Part shown: positions 53,324-63,218 of the stretch, one piece after another
Layout: each line of letters begins with the position of its first letter
How positions within the stretch are numbered: the first letter of the stretch is position 1
From: Natronospira elongata
GTDB taxonomy: Bacteria > Pseudomonadota > Gammaproteobacteria > Natronospirales > Natronospiraceae
NCBI RefSeq assembly: GCF_034931365.1
Contig: NZ_JAYGII010000010.1
Location: 22,719 to 86,718, forward strand
DNA length: 64,000 bases
Reading direction: 5' to 3'
The notes under the pieces: model-generated
Told to the model about the DNA's origin: nothing
The model's database searches: none
The model's input: the letters and a program-made list of their open reading frames with translations, nothing else
Program-made: the position numbers and the translations under genes

Positions 53324-53524
53324 TCACTTGCTCCAGCAGCGATAATCGAGCTTTAACCGTATGCGAATCATCCCGGTCCCGACCAGCGCTGGCAAGCTGC
53401 CGCCTGCCAGCGGGGCCCGGGCTTGCGGTCCTGCGTCGGCTGTGCGAGTTTACCGCGCGCGCCGATCCCGCCATCATACAAACCCCGCCGGCACGGCCCG
53501 GCATTGGCCAGGAACAGGACACGC

Positions 53525-55810
53525 GTGGTTTCCAAGCAGGCACAACAGGGATTTCGTCGGGCCGGACTGGCAGTGCTGCTTCTGGGCGGCTGCCTGTGGC
53601 ATGGCCTGGCAACGGCCCAGATCGAGGCCGAAGAGCCCGAGCCCTGGCGGCTGTGCCCCACCTGGCCACCGGAACGGCCGCCGGAAACCGTTGGACCGGC
53701 ACCGGATCACGGCACCCCGGTGACGGTTGACGCGGATTCGAGCGAGGGGATTGGCGAACAGTATTTCCGCTATCAGGGCGATGTCATCATGCGCCAGGGT
53801 ACGCGCCAGTTGCGGGCCGAGGAGATTCTCTACGATATACAGGCCAATGCAGCAGAGATGCGGGGCGAGGTGGATTTCATCCAGAACGATCTGGCCCTGA
53901 GCGGAGAACAGGCCCGTTTCGATCTGGACAGTGACAGTGGCGAGTTCCAGCAGGGCGGCTTCCGACTGCTGGATCGACATGCCCGGGGTGATGCCAGCCG
54001 CCTGCGGCGCACCGCGGACAACCGCACCCTCATGGATGACCTCATGTTCACCACCTGCGCGCCGGGTAACCGTGACTGGGAGCTGCACGCCCGGGAGATG
54101 GAACTGGACCACGAGGCGGGGCGCGGCACGGCCCGCCACATGCGTCTGGACTTCAAGCGAGTTCCCATCTTCTACAGCCCCTGGGTAAGCTTTCCCATCG
54201 ACGAGAGCCGCAAGAGCGGCTTTCTGTTCCCGGATTTCGGCCGCTCAAGCCGTCACGGCACCGAGGTCGTGCTGCCCTGGTACTGGAATATTCGCCCCAA
54301 CCTGGACATGACCCTCACCCCCCACCACCGCAGCGAGCGGGGCACCCAGCTCAGGACCGAAACCCGCTATCTGACCGCGACAACCCGCGGCACCCTGGAC
54401 GTGGAGTACCATCCTGACGACAAGCTGTTCGGCGATGATCGCTATTACTACCGCTACCGCCAACGCACGGACCTGCCCGCCAACTGGCGGATCAATGCCA
54501 ATGTGCAACGGGCCTCCGACCCGGATTACTTCCTTGATCTCGGCTCCGGACCGGGCGGACGAACCCGAACCCATTTGCCGCAATCGCTGACCATCAGCCA
54601 GCGCACGCCCTGGTATCGCTTTCAGAGCCGCTTCCGGATATTCCAGACCATCGACGATGCCATTGAGGACAGCCGCCTGCCCTATCGGGAAATGCCGGAT
54701 ATGCGCCTGGACTCGGACCTGCCCATCGGGCGGAGCCCCTTCCACGCCGAACTCCATCATCGCTTCACTCGCCTGGAGCGAGCCGATTCCATCGAGGCCG
54801 ATCGCCTCCATCTGCACCCACGGGTCACCGGGCGCTTCGGGACCCCTGGCTGGTTCCTGCAACCGGCACTGGGCGGCCAGTACACCCGACATGAGCTGTC
54901 GAACGCCGCCATCAACGATGATGGCGACGGCCTGGTTTTCAGCCCCGGAGAGGATCTCAGCTTCAGCCGCAGCACGCCGATTTTCAGCCTGGATTCGGGC
55001 CTGATTCTGGAACGCCCTTTCGCCGGCACCGCCAATCTGCGCCAGACGCTGGAGCCACGACTGTTCTACCTCTATGTGCCCGCGGACGAGGAGCAGAATC
55101 TGCTGCCCCGCTTCGACACCCGGGAGATCGACTTCACCTTCGCCAGCCTGTTCATGGAAGACCGCTTCGTGGGCCCGGACCGTCTCGGCGACGCCAACCG
55201 GGTGGGCATGGCCCTGACCTCCCGCATCCTGGACCGGGACAGTGGCCGCAGCCTGCTGAGTGGCAGCCTGGGCCAGATTCACCACTTCGATGACCGGGAA
55301 GTGAGACTCAGGGGCGGCGAGACGGCAACCGAGGCCCGCTCGGAACTGGTTGCCGAGGTCCAGGCGGCACCGACGGACAGTTTCAGCGCCCGAACCACCC
55401 TGTTGTGGGACCCGGATGATCGACAAACCAGTCGCAGCGCGATACAGTTCCAATATCGGCCGGAACCCCGAAAAGTCATCAATATCGGCTACCGCAACCG
55501 GCGGAACCGACTCGATCAGGCCGATGTCTCATTTGCTTGGCCCATTACGGAGCGCATCCGTGTTTTCGGGCGCTGGAATCATTCACTCGAGGACGACGAA
55601 ACCCTGGACCGTTTCGCCGGTCTTGAGTATGAGAGCTGTTGCTGGGCCCTTCGCTTCACCAGCCGTCGCTACATCTACAACCGGGACGGCGATTTGGACC
55701 GCAACTTCATGATCCAGCTTGAGCTCAAGGGCCTGGGTGGCGTGGGTAATCCCGTGAGGGAATTCCTGGGCGAAGGCATCATGGGCTACGGCTATCGCGA
55801 ATTCGACTGA
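53525..55810 (+). CDS. lptD: LPS-assembly protein LptD
   Basis: The product has 761 residues. The start is a GTG at 53525 preceded by AGGAACAGGA. The long in-frame stretch before it is non-coding. A signal peptide ends at GLATAQ. An N-terminal jelly roll of the OstA kind (about 70-170, with YQGDVIMRQGTRQLRAEEI) precedes a 26-strand barrel. Four cysteines are seen: CPTWP, TTCAPGN and the adjacent pair in ESCCWAL, consistent with the required disulfides. It inserts LPS in the outer membrane with LptE. Confidence 0.95.
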   Translation: MVSKQAQQGFRRAGLAVLLLGGCLWHGLATAQIEAEEPEPWRLCPTWPPERPPETVGPAPDHGTPVTVDADSSEGIGEQYFRYQGDVIMRQGTRQLRAEEILYDIQANAAEMRGEVDFIQNDLALSGEQARFDLDSDSGEFQQGGFRLLDRHARGDASRLRRTADNRTLMDDLMFTTCAPGNRDWELHAREMELDHEAGRGTARHMRLDFKRVPIFYSPWVSFPIDESRKSGFLFPDFGRSSRHGTEVVLPWYWNIRPNLDMTLTPHHRSERGTQLRTETRYLTATTRGTLDVEYHPDDKLFGDDRYYYRYRQRTDLPANWRINANVQRASDPDYFLDLGSGPGGRTRTHLPQSLTISQRTPWYRFQSRFRIFQTIDDAIEDSRLPYREMPDMRLDSDLPIGRSPFHAELHHRFTRLERADSIEADRLHLHPRVTGRFGTPGWFLQPALGGQYTRHELSNAAINDDGDGLVFSPGEDLSFSRSTPIFSLDSGLILERPFAGTANLRQTLEPRLFYLYVPADEEQNLLPRFDTREIDFTFASLFMEDRFVGPDRLGDANRVGMALTSRILDRDSGRSLLSGSLGQIHHFDDREVRLRGGETATEARSELVAEVQAAPTDSFSARTTLLWDPDDRQTSRSAIQFQYRPEPRKVINIGYRNRRNRLDQADVSFAWPITERIRVFGRWNHSLEDDETLDRFAGLEYESCCWALRFTSRRYIYNRDGDLDRNFMIQLELKGLGGVGNPVREFLGEGIMGYGYREFD

Positions 55811-55826
55811 ACATGGCACTGTCACT

Positions 55827-57116
55827 ATGAGAAAGATCACCACCATCCTGCTTGGCCTTCTGCTGGCCTCCAGCATCAGCCTGGCCTCGGCCAACGAGCC
55901 CCTCGATCGCATCGTCGCCGTGGTCAACCACGAAATCATCCTGGACTCGGACCTGGAGGAAAGGATTGAGGCGCTTCGCATGCGCATGGACCCGGGTACC
56001 CAACTGCCGCCCCGGCGCGTCTTGCGTGAACAGGTGCTGGAACAACTGATCAACGAGCGGGTACAGCTTCAGCGCGCCGACATGGCCGGCCTGCGGGTCA
56101 GTGACGACGAGGTCAACCAGGCCCTGGCCCGTTTCGCCCAGCAGCAGGGAACGACCCTGGCCGAATTGCCCCAACTGATGGAAGGGCAAGGCATGAGTTA
56201 CGCCTCCATGCGTGAACAGATGCGCCAGGAGCTGCTGCAACAACGTGTCCAGGAGCAGATGCTGTACCGGGAAGTTACCGTTTCCGAACGGGAAATCCAG
56301 GAGTTCCTGGCGGAAGCCGAAGCCCGCGGTGACCTGGACGCGGAATACCGGGTGTCACACATCATGATTGGCATGGACGGCTCCAGCGATGACCCGGACG
56401 TGGTCCGCGAGGCTCGGGAACGCGCCGAGAACATCTACGAGCAATTGCAGGAAGGGGCCGACTTCGCCGAACTGGCCATTGCCCATTCCGAAAGTCGCAC
56501 TGCCCTCGATGGTGGCGATCTGGGCTGGCGCCCGGGCCCGGAGCTCCCCACTGCCTTTGCCGAACGGGTGGTGGACATGGGCGCCGGTGATGTCACCCGG
56601 CCCTTCCGCACCTCCAGCGGTTTCCACATCCTCAAGCTCAACGAGGCCCGTCGCGGTGATCCGGTGATTGTCCAGGAGCATCACAGCCGGCATATTCTGT
56701 TGCAGCCTTCCGAGATCCTGCTGCCGGAGCAGGCCCATCTCAAACTGGTGGAGCTGCGCCGTCGTGTTGTCGAGGAAGGTGAAAGCTTCGCAGATCTGGC
56801 CCGTGAATATTCCCAGGACCCGGGCTCCGCGTCCCTGGGCGGCGATCTGGACTGGCAGACCTTCGGTCAGTTTGTCCCCGAATTCGAGGAAGTGATCGAG
56901 GAGCTGGAGCCGGGGGAAGTGAGCCAGCCCTTTGAGAGCCGCTTCGGCCATCACCTGGTGCAGCTGATCGAACTTCGGGAGCGGGACCGGACCCTGGACG
57001 TGCGGCGCAACCAGGCACAACAATTCATTCGTGCCCGCAAGGCCGAGGAACGGATGGACGCCTGGCTTCAGAACCTGCGTGACGAGTCCTACCTCGAAAT
57101 CCGCCTCGGGAGCTGA
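55827..57116 (+). CDS. surA: Periplasmic peptidyl-prolyl isomerase and chaperone SurA
   Basis: The product has 429 residues. A signal peptide ends at LASA-NEP. The N domain starts LDRIVAVVNHEIILDSDL. Two parvulin domains follow (about 175-275 and 285-385), with HIMIGMDG and SRHILLQPSEI. The C-terminal helix completes the chaperone core. It folds outer-membrane proteins, LptD included. Confidence 0.97.
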   Translation: MRKITTILLGLLLASSISLASANEPLDRIVAVVNHEIILDSDLEERIEALRMRMDPGTQLPPRRVLREQVLEQLINERVQLQRADMAGLRVSDDEVNQALARFAQQQGTTLAELPQLMEGQGMSYASMREQMRQELLQQRVQEQMLYREVTVSEREIQEFLAEAEARGDLDAEYRVSHIMIGMDGSSDDPDVVREARERAENIYEQLQEGADFAELAIAHSESRTALDGGDLGWRPGPELPTAFAERVVDMGAGDVTRPFRTSSGFHILKLNEARRGDPVIVQEHHSRHILLQPSEILLPEQAHLKLVELRRRVVEEGESFADLAREYSQDPGSASLGGDLDWQTFGQFVPEFEEVIEELEPGEVSQPFESRFGHHLVQLIELRERDRTLDVRRNQAQQFIRARKAEERMDAWLQNLRDESYLEIRLGS

Positions 57117-57117
57117 G

Positions 57118-58098
57118 ATGTCCATGCGGCCGCTGGCCCTGAGTGCCGGCGAGCCGGCCGGCATCGGCCCCGATCTCTGCCTTGAGCTGGCGCGAGAATC
57201 CCGTGAATACCCCCTGGTCGTCCTCGGCGACCCGGGGGTGCTCGCGGCCCGCGCCGAGCAGCTTGGCTATAGGATTGACTGCCAGACCTGGCACGGTGGC
57301 GAAGTCTTGCGCACGGCGGGGCGTCTCAGTATCCAGCCGGTACCGGTACGCACGCCGGTCAGGGCCGGGCATCTCGATACCAGCAACGCCGCTCATGTCA
57401 TCGATCTGCTCACCCAGGCGGTGGACGGCTGCCTGGCCGGTCACTTCTCGGCTCTGGTCACCGCCCCGGTTCACAAGGGCGTGATCAATGACGCTGGCAT
57501 TCCCTTCTCCGGCCATACCGAGTTCCTCGCCGAGCGCACTGGCGGCAAGCAGCCGGTGATGATGCTGGCCTGTCCGGGTCTGCGGGTTGCCCTGGCCACC
57601 ACCCACCTGCCCCTGCGGGAAGTGGCCGATACCATCAGCAGCGAGCGCCTGGAAACCATCATCCGGATCCTGGATCAGGATCTGCGCCAGAAATTCGGCC
57701 TCTCGGCAGCCAGGATCCTGGTACTCGGGCTCAATCCCCACGCCGGTGAAGGCGGGCATCTGGGCCGGGAGGAGTTGGATATCATCGAACCCTTGCTGTC
57801 GCGATTACGGTCGGAGGGATTCTCCCTCGACGGCCCCCTGCCCGCGGACACGGCCTTCACCCCCCGTCATCTGGACCAGGCCGACGCAGTACTGGCCATG
57901 TATCACGACCAGGGTCTGCCCGTGCTCAAGTACGCCGGCTTCGGCAATGCGGTCAACATCACCCTGGGTCTGCCCATCATCCGCACCTCGGTGGATCATG
58001 GCACTGCACTGGACCTGGCGGGTAGCGGCAAGGCCGAAGCGGGCAGTCTGAGGGCCGCGGTGGAAAGCGCGCTGGAAATGGTGGAGGCCAAGGCATGA
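57118..58098 (+). CDS. pdxA: 4-hydroxythreonine-4-phosphate dehydrogenase
   Basis: The product has 326 residues. The ATG at 57118 lies one base after the surA stop. SAGEPAGIGPDL opens the family fold; the metal His lie in SGHTEFLAERTG, LNPHAGEGGHLG and MYHDQGLPVLKY. NVxLGLP-type binding (ITLGLPIIRTSVDHGTA) ends it. It acts in pyridoxal 5'-phosphate synthesis. Confidence 0.97.
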   Translation: MSMRPLALSAGEPAGIGPDLCLELARESREYPLVVLGDPGVLAARAEQLGYRIDCQTWHGGEVLRTAGRLSIQPVPVRTPVRAGHLDTSNAAHVIDLLTQAVDGCLAGHFSALVTAPVHKGVINDAGIPFSGHTEFLAERTGGKQPVMMLACPGLRVALATTHLPLREVADTISSERLETIIRILDQDLRQKFGLSAARILVLGLNPHAGEGGHLGREELDIIEPLLSRLRSEGFSLDGPLPADTAFTPRHLDQADAVLAMYHDQGLPVLKYAGFGNAVNITLGLPIIRTSVDHGTALDLAGSGKAEAGSLRAAVESALEMVEAKA

Positions 58099-58883
58099 AT
58101 CAGCACCGCGCGCGCAAGCGCTTCGGGCAACATTTTCTGCACGATCCCCGCATCATTGCCCGGATCATCGCTGCCATCGATCCCCGGGCCGACGACCGCC
58201 TACTGGAAATCGGCCCAGGCCTTGGGGCGATCACCGCGCCCCTGATGGAGCGGCACGGGCAAATGGACGTGGTGGAAATCGACCGGGATGTCATCCCCCT
58301 GCTGCAGGAACGCTGCGCCGGACTGGGCGAGCTGCGGATACACAATGTGGATGCCCTGCGCTTCAGTCTTGATCAACTGGGACAAGGCCCCTGGCGGGTA
58401 GTGGGCAACCTGCCCTACAACATCTCCACGCCGCTGATGTTCCATCTCTTCGAGCAGATTGATGCCATCACCGACATGCATTTCATGCTCCAGAAGGAAG
58501 TGGTGGATCGCCTGGCGGCCGGCCCCGGCAGCCCTGCCTATGGCCGTCTGGGCATCATGACGGCGCTGCACTGCCATGCCGAACATCTCTTTGATGTCCC
58601 CCCGGGTGCCTTCAATCCGCGCCCCAGGGTGGAATCCAGCATTGTCCGCTTGCGCCCGAGAAGCGAGCCCCTGTGCTTGCCGGAGGACCGAGAAACACTG
58701 GCCGGACTGGTCCGCCAGGCCTTCTCCAAACGCCGCAAGACCCTTCGCAATGCCCTCAAGGGACTGGCTGACGGCGATGCCATGGAAGCCGCCGACATCG
58801 ATCCCGGCTGTCGTCCCGAAAACCTGACGCCGGAGGACTTTGCCCGCCTGGCGAGCCGCATTCGTGCCACCCAGGGGCAATAA
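58095..58883 (+). CDS. rsmA: 16S rRNA dimethyladenosine transferase RsmA
   Basis: The product has 262 residues. RFGQHFLHDP opens it, LEIGPGLGAIT is the SAM loop and NLPYNIST the catalytic motif. It dimethylates two adenines at the 3' end of 16S rRNA. It overlaps pdxA by 4 bases. Older name ksgA. Confidence 0.97.
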   Translation: MNQHRARKRFGQHFLHDPRIIARIIAAIDPRADDRLLEIGPGLGAITAPLMERHGQMDVVEIDRDVIPLLQERCAGLGELRIHNVDALRFSLDQLGQGPWRVVGNLPYNISTPLMFHLFEQIDAITDMHFMLQKEVVDRLAAGPGSPAYGRLGIMTALHCHAEHLFDVPPGAFNPRPRVESSIVRLRPRSEPLCLPEDRETLAGLVRQAFSKRRKTLRNALKGLADGDAMEAADIDPGCRPENLTPEDFARLASRIRATQGQ

Positions 58884-58919
58884 CCTATACTGGGCTCAGT
58901 CGTCGCGTGAGGGGGAAGC

Positions 58920-59360
58920 ATGAGCGTCTATAAGCATATCCTGGTCGCCACTGATCTCGCCGAGGAAAGCGCACAGGTGCTGGAGCGGGCAAAAACCGTG
59001 GCCCGGGCCACGGACGGCCGCATCTCCCTGCTGCATGTGGTGGAATACGTCCCCGTGGACCCGGCCGGCGAGGCCCTGCTCCCGCCGCCGGTGGACATGG
59101 AAGAAGAGCTGATCGACAGTGCCCGCGAACGCCTGCAGAAGCTGGTGGACTCATTGGACCTGAAGGTGGACAAGTGTCTGGTGAAAGTGGGCCAGACCAA
59201 GGCGGAGATCAAGCGGATCGCCGGCGACATCGGTGCTGATCTGATCGTGCTGGGCAGTCGTGAGCGTCACGGCCTGGCCCTGCTGATGGGCGGCACGGAG
59301 CGCTCGGTCGTTCATAACGCCCCCTGTGACGTGCTGACCGTTCGCCTGCGGGACGATTGA
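58920..59360 (+). CDS. Universal stress protein, UspA family
   Basis: The product has 146 residues. YKHILVATDLAEES opens the alpha/beta fold; the C-terminal GSRERHGLALLMGGTERSVV resembles the ATP-binding G-x2-G-x9-G-S/T loop, and APCDVLTVR ends it. The gene sits between rsmA and apaG, where most relatives have nothing. It starts 36 bases after rsmA with AGGGGGAAGC as ribosome site. Targets are unknown. Confidence 0.92.
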   Translation: MSVYKHILVATDLAEESAQVLERAKTVARATDGRISLLHVVEYVPVDPAGEALLPPPVDMEEELIDSARERLQKLVDSLDLKVDKCLVKVGQTKAEIKRIAGDIGADLIVLGSRERHGLALLMGGTERSVVHNAPCDVLTVRLRDD

Positions 59361-59455
59361 GGCGGCGGGCACGGACACCCTGTTAGAATGTCCCTGCAGA
59401 TTGAGTTTACGCGGCACCGCCGCGCCGGTTCGCTCTTGAACGGACAAGGCACTTC

Positions 59456-59839
59456 ATGACCGACAATCCCGAGCACAACATACAAATCCAGGTGGAGACC
59501 CGATACCTGGACGGCCAGTCCGATCCCGGTAAGGCCCGATTCGTCTTTTCATACACCATCACCCTTCAAAACGAGGGGTCCGTGGGTGCCCGTCTGCTGA
59601 AAAGACACTGGCTGATCACCGATGCCAACGGCAAGGTCCAGGAGGTTCGAGGTGACGGCGTCGTCGGGGAATACCCTTACCTTCAGCCGGGCGAGGCTTA
59701 TCAGTACACCAGCGGCACCATCCTGGAAACACCGGTGGGGTCAATGCAAGGGGACTATCTCATGGAGGCCGATGACGGCGACCAGTTTCGCGCCCCCATT
59801 GCCCCCTTTCGCCTGGCCGTCCCAGGCGTGGTGAACTGA
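59456..59839 (+). CDS. apaG: ApaG domain protein
   Basis: The product has 127 residues with the fibronectin-like ApaG pattern: QIQVETRYL, TIxLQNEGxVGARLLKRHW and GVVGEYPYLQPGEAYQYTSG. It is linked to Co2+ resistance and diadenosine nucleotide control in E. coli, but its biochemistry is unclear. It lies 42 bases before apaH. Confidence 0.96.
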   Translation: MTDNPEHNIQIQVETRYLDGQSDPGKARFVFSYTITLQNEGSVGARLLKRHWLITDANGKVQEVRGDGVVGEYPYLQPGEAYQYTSGTILETPVGSMQGDYLMEADDGDQFRAPIAPFRLAVPGVVN

Positions 59840-59881
59840 TCTTCACGGCAGTTCCAATTCTCCCGATAATGGAAAACAGAC

Positions 59882-60733
59882 ATGGCCATTTTTGCCATCG
59901 GTGACATACAGGGTTGTTACGACGAGCTGAGACAACTCCTGGATCGGGTCAACTTTGACCCTGCCGAAGACGGGCTCTGGTTTGCGGGTGACATTGTCAA
60001 TCGCGGCCCGGAGTCTCTGGAAGCCCTGCGCTTTGTCAGGAACATGGGCGACCAGGCCGTCACCGTGCTGGGCAATCATGATATGCACCTGCTGGCCGTG
60101 GCCCAGCAGGCATCGCCGCGACTGAAAGCGAAGGACACCCTGGCCCAGATTCTCGACGCCCCCGATGCCGGGGACCTACTGGAATGGCTGCGTCACCGCC
60201 CCTTTTTACATACTGACCGGGAGCTGGGCTACAGCCTGGTTCATGCCGGCCTGCCCCCCCAGTGGGACATGACACAGGCCACGGCGGCTGCCCGCGAGCT
60301 GGAAGAAGTATTGCAGGGTCCCGACCATCAGGATTTCCTGGCCGTCATGTATGGGAATGAACCAGACCAGTGGGACGAGTCCCTGACGGGAGCGGATCGC
60401 TGGCGCTTCATGATCAACTGCTTTACCCGCATGCGATTCGTCACCGAAGACGGGCGCCTGGATCTGAACACCAAGTGCGCCCCCGGCGAACAGGCACAGG
60501 GCCTGTATCCCTGGTATCAGGCTCCCGGCCGACGTAGCGCTGACGAACATATTCTTTTCGGCCACTGGTCGACCGCGGGCCAGAGCGAGGGGGTGAACTT
60601 CAGCGACCACAATGTCTACGCTCTTGACACAGGCTGCGTCTGGGGCGGCACATTGACCGCCTTCCGCATGGACGAAGACGGCGGCTGGACCACCGTCGAC
60701 TGCCAGGGGTGCATGGCGCCAGGCGAAGATTGA
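59882..60733 (+). CDS. apaH: Symmetrical diadenosine tetraphosphatase
   Basis: The product has 283 residues. The metallophosphatase motifs GDIQGCYDEL, GDIVNRG, GNHDMHL and the later FGHWS are present. It hydrolyses Ap4A to two ADP and also removes nucleotide caps from RNA. The gene ends 55 bases before the SDR gene. Confidence 0.97.
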   Translation: MAIFAIGDIQGCYDELRQLLDRVNFDPAEDGLWFAGDIVNRGPESLEALRFVRNMGDQAVTVLGNHDMHLLAVAQQASPRLKAKDTLAQILDAPDAGDLLEWLRHRPFLHTDRELGYSLVHAGLPPQWDMTQATAAARELEEVLQGPDHQDFLAVMYGNEPDQWDESLTGADRWRFMINCFTRMRFVTEDGRLDLNTKCAPGEQAQGLYPWYQAPGRRSADEHILFGHWSTAGQSEGVNFSDHNVYALDTGCVWGGTLTAFRMDEDGGWTTVDCQGCMAPGED

Positions 60734-60788
60734 TGGCTGTTCTCCGTGGTGAACTCACTCCTCTGATGAATGACAAGGGAGCCGAACG

Positions 60789-61577
60789 ATGGATATGAAC
60801 CTTGAAGGCAAACATGCACTGGTTTGCGGCAGCAGCCAGGGCATCGGGCGAGCGGTGGCCATGGAACTGGCTTCGCTGGGCGCCACGGTGACCCTGACCG
60901 CCCGTAACGAACAGGCCCTGAGCGCTGTTCGTGATCAGCTGCCCCGGCCCCTGGAGCAGGAGCACGGCTATTTCACCTCCGACTTCGACCGTCCCGAAGC
61001 GCTGGAGACCGTGATCCGCTCCCGTGTGGAGGAAGGGCGTCGCTATCACATCCTGATCAACAACTCCGGTGGCCCACCCGGCGGCCCGGCCCACAGCGCC
61101 AAAAAGGATGAGTTCACCGCCGCTTTTCAGCGCCATCTCATCTGCAACCAGACCCTGCTCCAGGCTCTGCTGCCCGGGATGCGCGAGGACGGTTACGGGC
61201 GCATCATCAATATCATCTCCACGTCGGTGAAAGAACCCATTCCCGGCCTGGGGGTATCGAATACCGTGCGCGGCGCGGTGGCCAGTTGGGCCAAGACCAT
61301 TGCCACGGAGCTTGCCCCCGATGGCATCACGGTGAATAACGTATTACCCGGCTTTACCCAGACCGATCGCCTAAAGCGCCTGTTTGAAGGCAAGGCGGAA
61401 AAGACCGGACAAAGCTTTGAGCAAGTGGAACAGGCAGCGCTTGGCCAGGTGCCCATGGGACGCTTCGGCCGCCCCGAGGAAACCGCCGCCGCCATCGCCT
61501 TTCTGGCCTCCCCGGCGGCCGCCTACATCACCGGCGTCAGCATCCCGGTGGATGGCGGGCGAACCAAGGGTATCTGA
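60789..61577 (+). CDS. SDR-family oxidoreductase with altered catalytic Tyr/Lys
   Basis: The product has 262 residues. The Rossmann loop reads GSSQGIGRA and NNSGGPPGGP replaces the usual NNAG. The catalytic Ser is kept in NIISTS, but the tyrosine 13 residues on is Ser and the lysine four residues later is Arg (VSNTVRGAV). GG at PVDGGRTKGI ends it. The gene precedes aminomuconate genes, so it may act in that pathway or be non-catalytic. Family sure; reaction not. Confidence 0.85.
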   Translation: MDMNLEGKHALVCGSSQGIGRAVAMELASLGATVTLTARNEQALSAVRDQLPRPLEQEHGYFTSDFDRPEALETVIRSRVEEGRRYHILINNSGGPPGGPAHSAKKDEFTAAFQRHLICNQTLLQALLPGMREDGYGRIINIISTSVKEPIPGLGVSNTVRGAVASWAKTIATELAPDGITVNNVLPGFTQTDRLKRLFEGKAEKTGQSFEQVEQAALGQVPMGRFGRPEETAAAIAFLASPAAAYITGVSIPVDGGRTKGI

Positions 61578-61657
61578 GAGGCAACATTGCCAACACCTGA
61601 AACAGGGGCTCATTCAGTACCGGGGATATTGAGAACTGTGGAGATAGCCAGACCGAA

Positions 61658-61717
61658 GGAGCGGATTCATCCGCGATCACGCCCCCCGCGGGCAAAGGTC
61701 GCGGATGAATCCGCTCC
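61658..61717. repeat. REP-like palindrome upstream of the ALDH gene
   Basis: GGAGCGGATTCATCCGCGA at 61658-61676 is exactly reversed at 61699-61717 around a 22-base loop. The same core occurs again at 63841-63926. The layout is typical of intergenic REP/BIME elements spread by RAYT transposases. Confidence 0.8.
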
Positions 61718-61771
61718 TGCGGCGGGATAAATCCGGCGGTTCCCTGATGCCCCCCACCGTGAGAAACAGCA

Positions 61772-63217
61772 ATGGATCAGATCGAGCATTACATTGCCGG
61801 CGAGCTCAGAGGCTCAAACGAATGGCTGGACAATTTCGAGCCGGCCACAGGGCAGGTGTCGGGCCGAATTGCGGACGCCGGACAGGCCGAGCTTGATGCG
61901 GCGGTAACGGCGGCACAGGCAGCCTTCCCGGCCTGGCGCCATACCCCGGCCCCGGAACGGGCCCGCTGGCTGAATCGCCTGGCCGATCTGGTGGAAAGGG
62001 ATCTTGAGGCCCTGGCGGCCGCCGAGTCCGAGGATACCGGCAAACCCATTGCCCTGGCTCGTTCAGTGGATATCCCCCGTGCCGCAGCCAATCTGCGTTT
62101 CTTTGCCGCCGCCGCCAGTCAATTTTCCAGTGAGTCCCATCTCATGGAAGACGGGGCCATCAACTGGACGCTGCGCGAACCCCATGGGGTGGTGGCCTGC
62201 ATCTCGCCCTGGAATCTGCCTCTGTATCTGTTTACCTGGAAGATCGCGCCCGCGCTGGCCGCCGGCAACTGCGTGATCGGCAAGCCCTCGGAAGTCACCC
62301 CCAAGACCGCCTGGCTGTTCTCCAGGCTCTGCATCGAGGCCGGCCTGCCCAGCGGCGTCCTCAACATCTTGCACGGCCGCGGACCCGAGATTGGCGCCCG
62401 GCTTGTCAGTCACCCGGCAATCAAGGCCATTTCCTTCACCGGCGGAACCGCTACCGGCGCCCGCATTGCGCAAGTGGCCGCCCCCCAGTTCAAGAAGCTG
62501 TCATTGGAGCTGGGCGGAAAGAACCCGACCCTGGTGTTCGAGGACTGCGACTGGGACAGAACCCTGGACGAAACCCTGCGGGCGGCTTTCGCCAATCAGG
62601 GTCAGATCTGTCTGTGCGGATCCCGCCTGCTGGTGCAACGCTCCATCTACGAGCCATTCCGGGACGCCTTCGTGGCCCGCGCCCGAGCCTTGACACCGGC
62701 CGACCCGTCCCTGCCGGAGACCCGCCAGGGCGCGGTGGTGTCCAGGCCTCACTACGACAAGGTCCTGGGCTGCATCGAACAGGCGCGAGAAGATGGCGCC
62801 ACTATCCTCTGCGGCGGCGAGCCGGCAAAGGTCGCCGGTCGTTGTGAGCAGGGCTGGTTCATCGAGCCCACCGTCATCGAAGGCCTGGATCCGACCTGCA
62901 GGACCAATCAGCAGGAAATCTTTGGCCCGGTGGTCAGCCTGCTACCCTTCGACGATGAAGACCAGGCGCTGGCCATCGCCAATGGGGTGGATTATGGCCT
63001 GGCCTGCAGCATCTGGACCCGCGACATTCAACGGGCCCACCGTCTGGCCCGCGATATCGAGTCCGGCCTGGTCTGGATTAACTGCTGGATGCGTCGAGAC
63101 CTGCGTGTGCCCATGGGCGGGATGAAACAATCCGGGGTCGGTCGAGAGGGCGGCTGGGAAGCCATGCGCTTTTTCACCGAGCCCAAGAACGTGACGATTG
63201 AATTTAATGAAAGATGA
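61772..63217 (+). CDS. 2-aminomuconic 6-semialdehyde dehydrogenase (ALDH8-type)
   Basis: The product has 481 residues of the aldehyde dehydrogenase fold. The catalytic Cys280 is in NQGQICLCGSR, and the ICLC-SR form is that of ALDH8A1 and bacterial aminomuconate semialdehyde dehydrogenases. ISPWNLPLYLF holds the oxyanion Asn and LELGGKNP the general-base Glu. It oxidises aminomuconate semialdehyde with NAD+. 2-hydroxymuconic semialdehyde dehydrogenase is an alternative. A RidA gene follows, which supports the aminomuconate reading. Confidence 0.9.
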   Translation: MDQIEHYIAGELRGSNEWLDNFEPATGQVSGRIADAGQAELDAAVTAAQAAFPAWRHTPAPERARWLNRLADLVERDLEALAAAESEDTGKPIALARSVDIPRAAANLRFFAAAASQFSSESHLMEDGAINWTLREPHGVVACISPWNLPLYLFTWKIAPALAAGNCVIGKPSEVTPKTAWLFSRLCIEAGLPSGVLNILHGRGPEIGARLVSHPAIKAISFTGGTATGARIAQVAAPQFKKLSLELGGKNPTLVFEDCDWDRTLDETLRAAFANQGQICLCGSRLLVQRSIYEPFRDAFVARARALTPADPSLPETRQGAVVSRPHYDKVLGCIEQAREDGATILCGGEPAKVAGRCEQGWFIEPTVIEGLDPTCRTNQQEIFGPVVSLLPFDDEDQALAIANGVDYGLACSIWTRDIQRAHRLARDIESGLVWINCWMRRDLRVPMGGMKQSGVGREGGWEAMRFFTEPKNVTIEFNER

Positions 63218-63218
63218 A

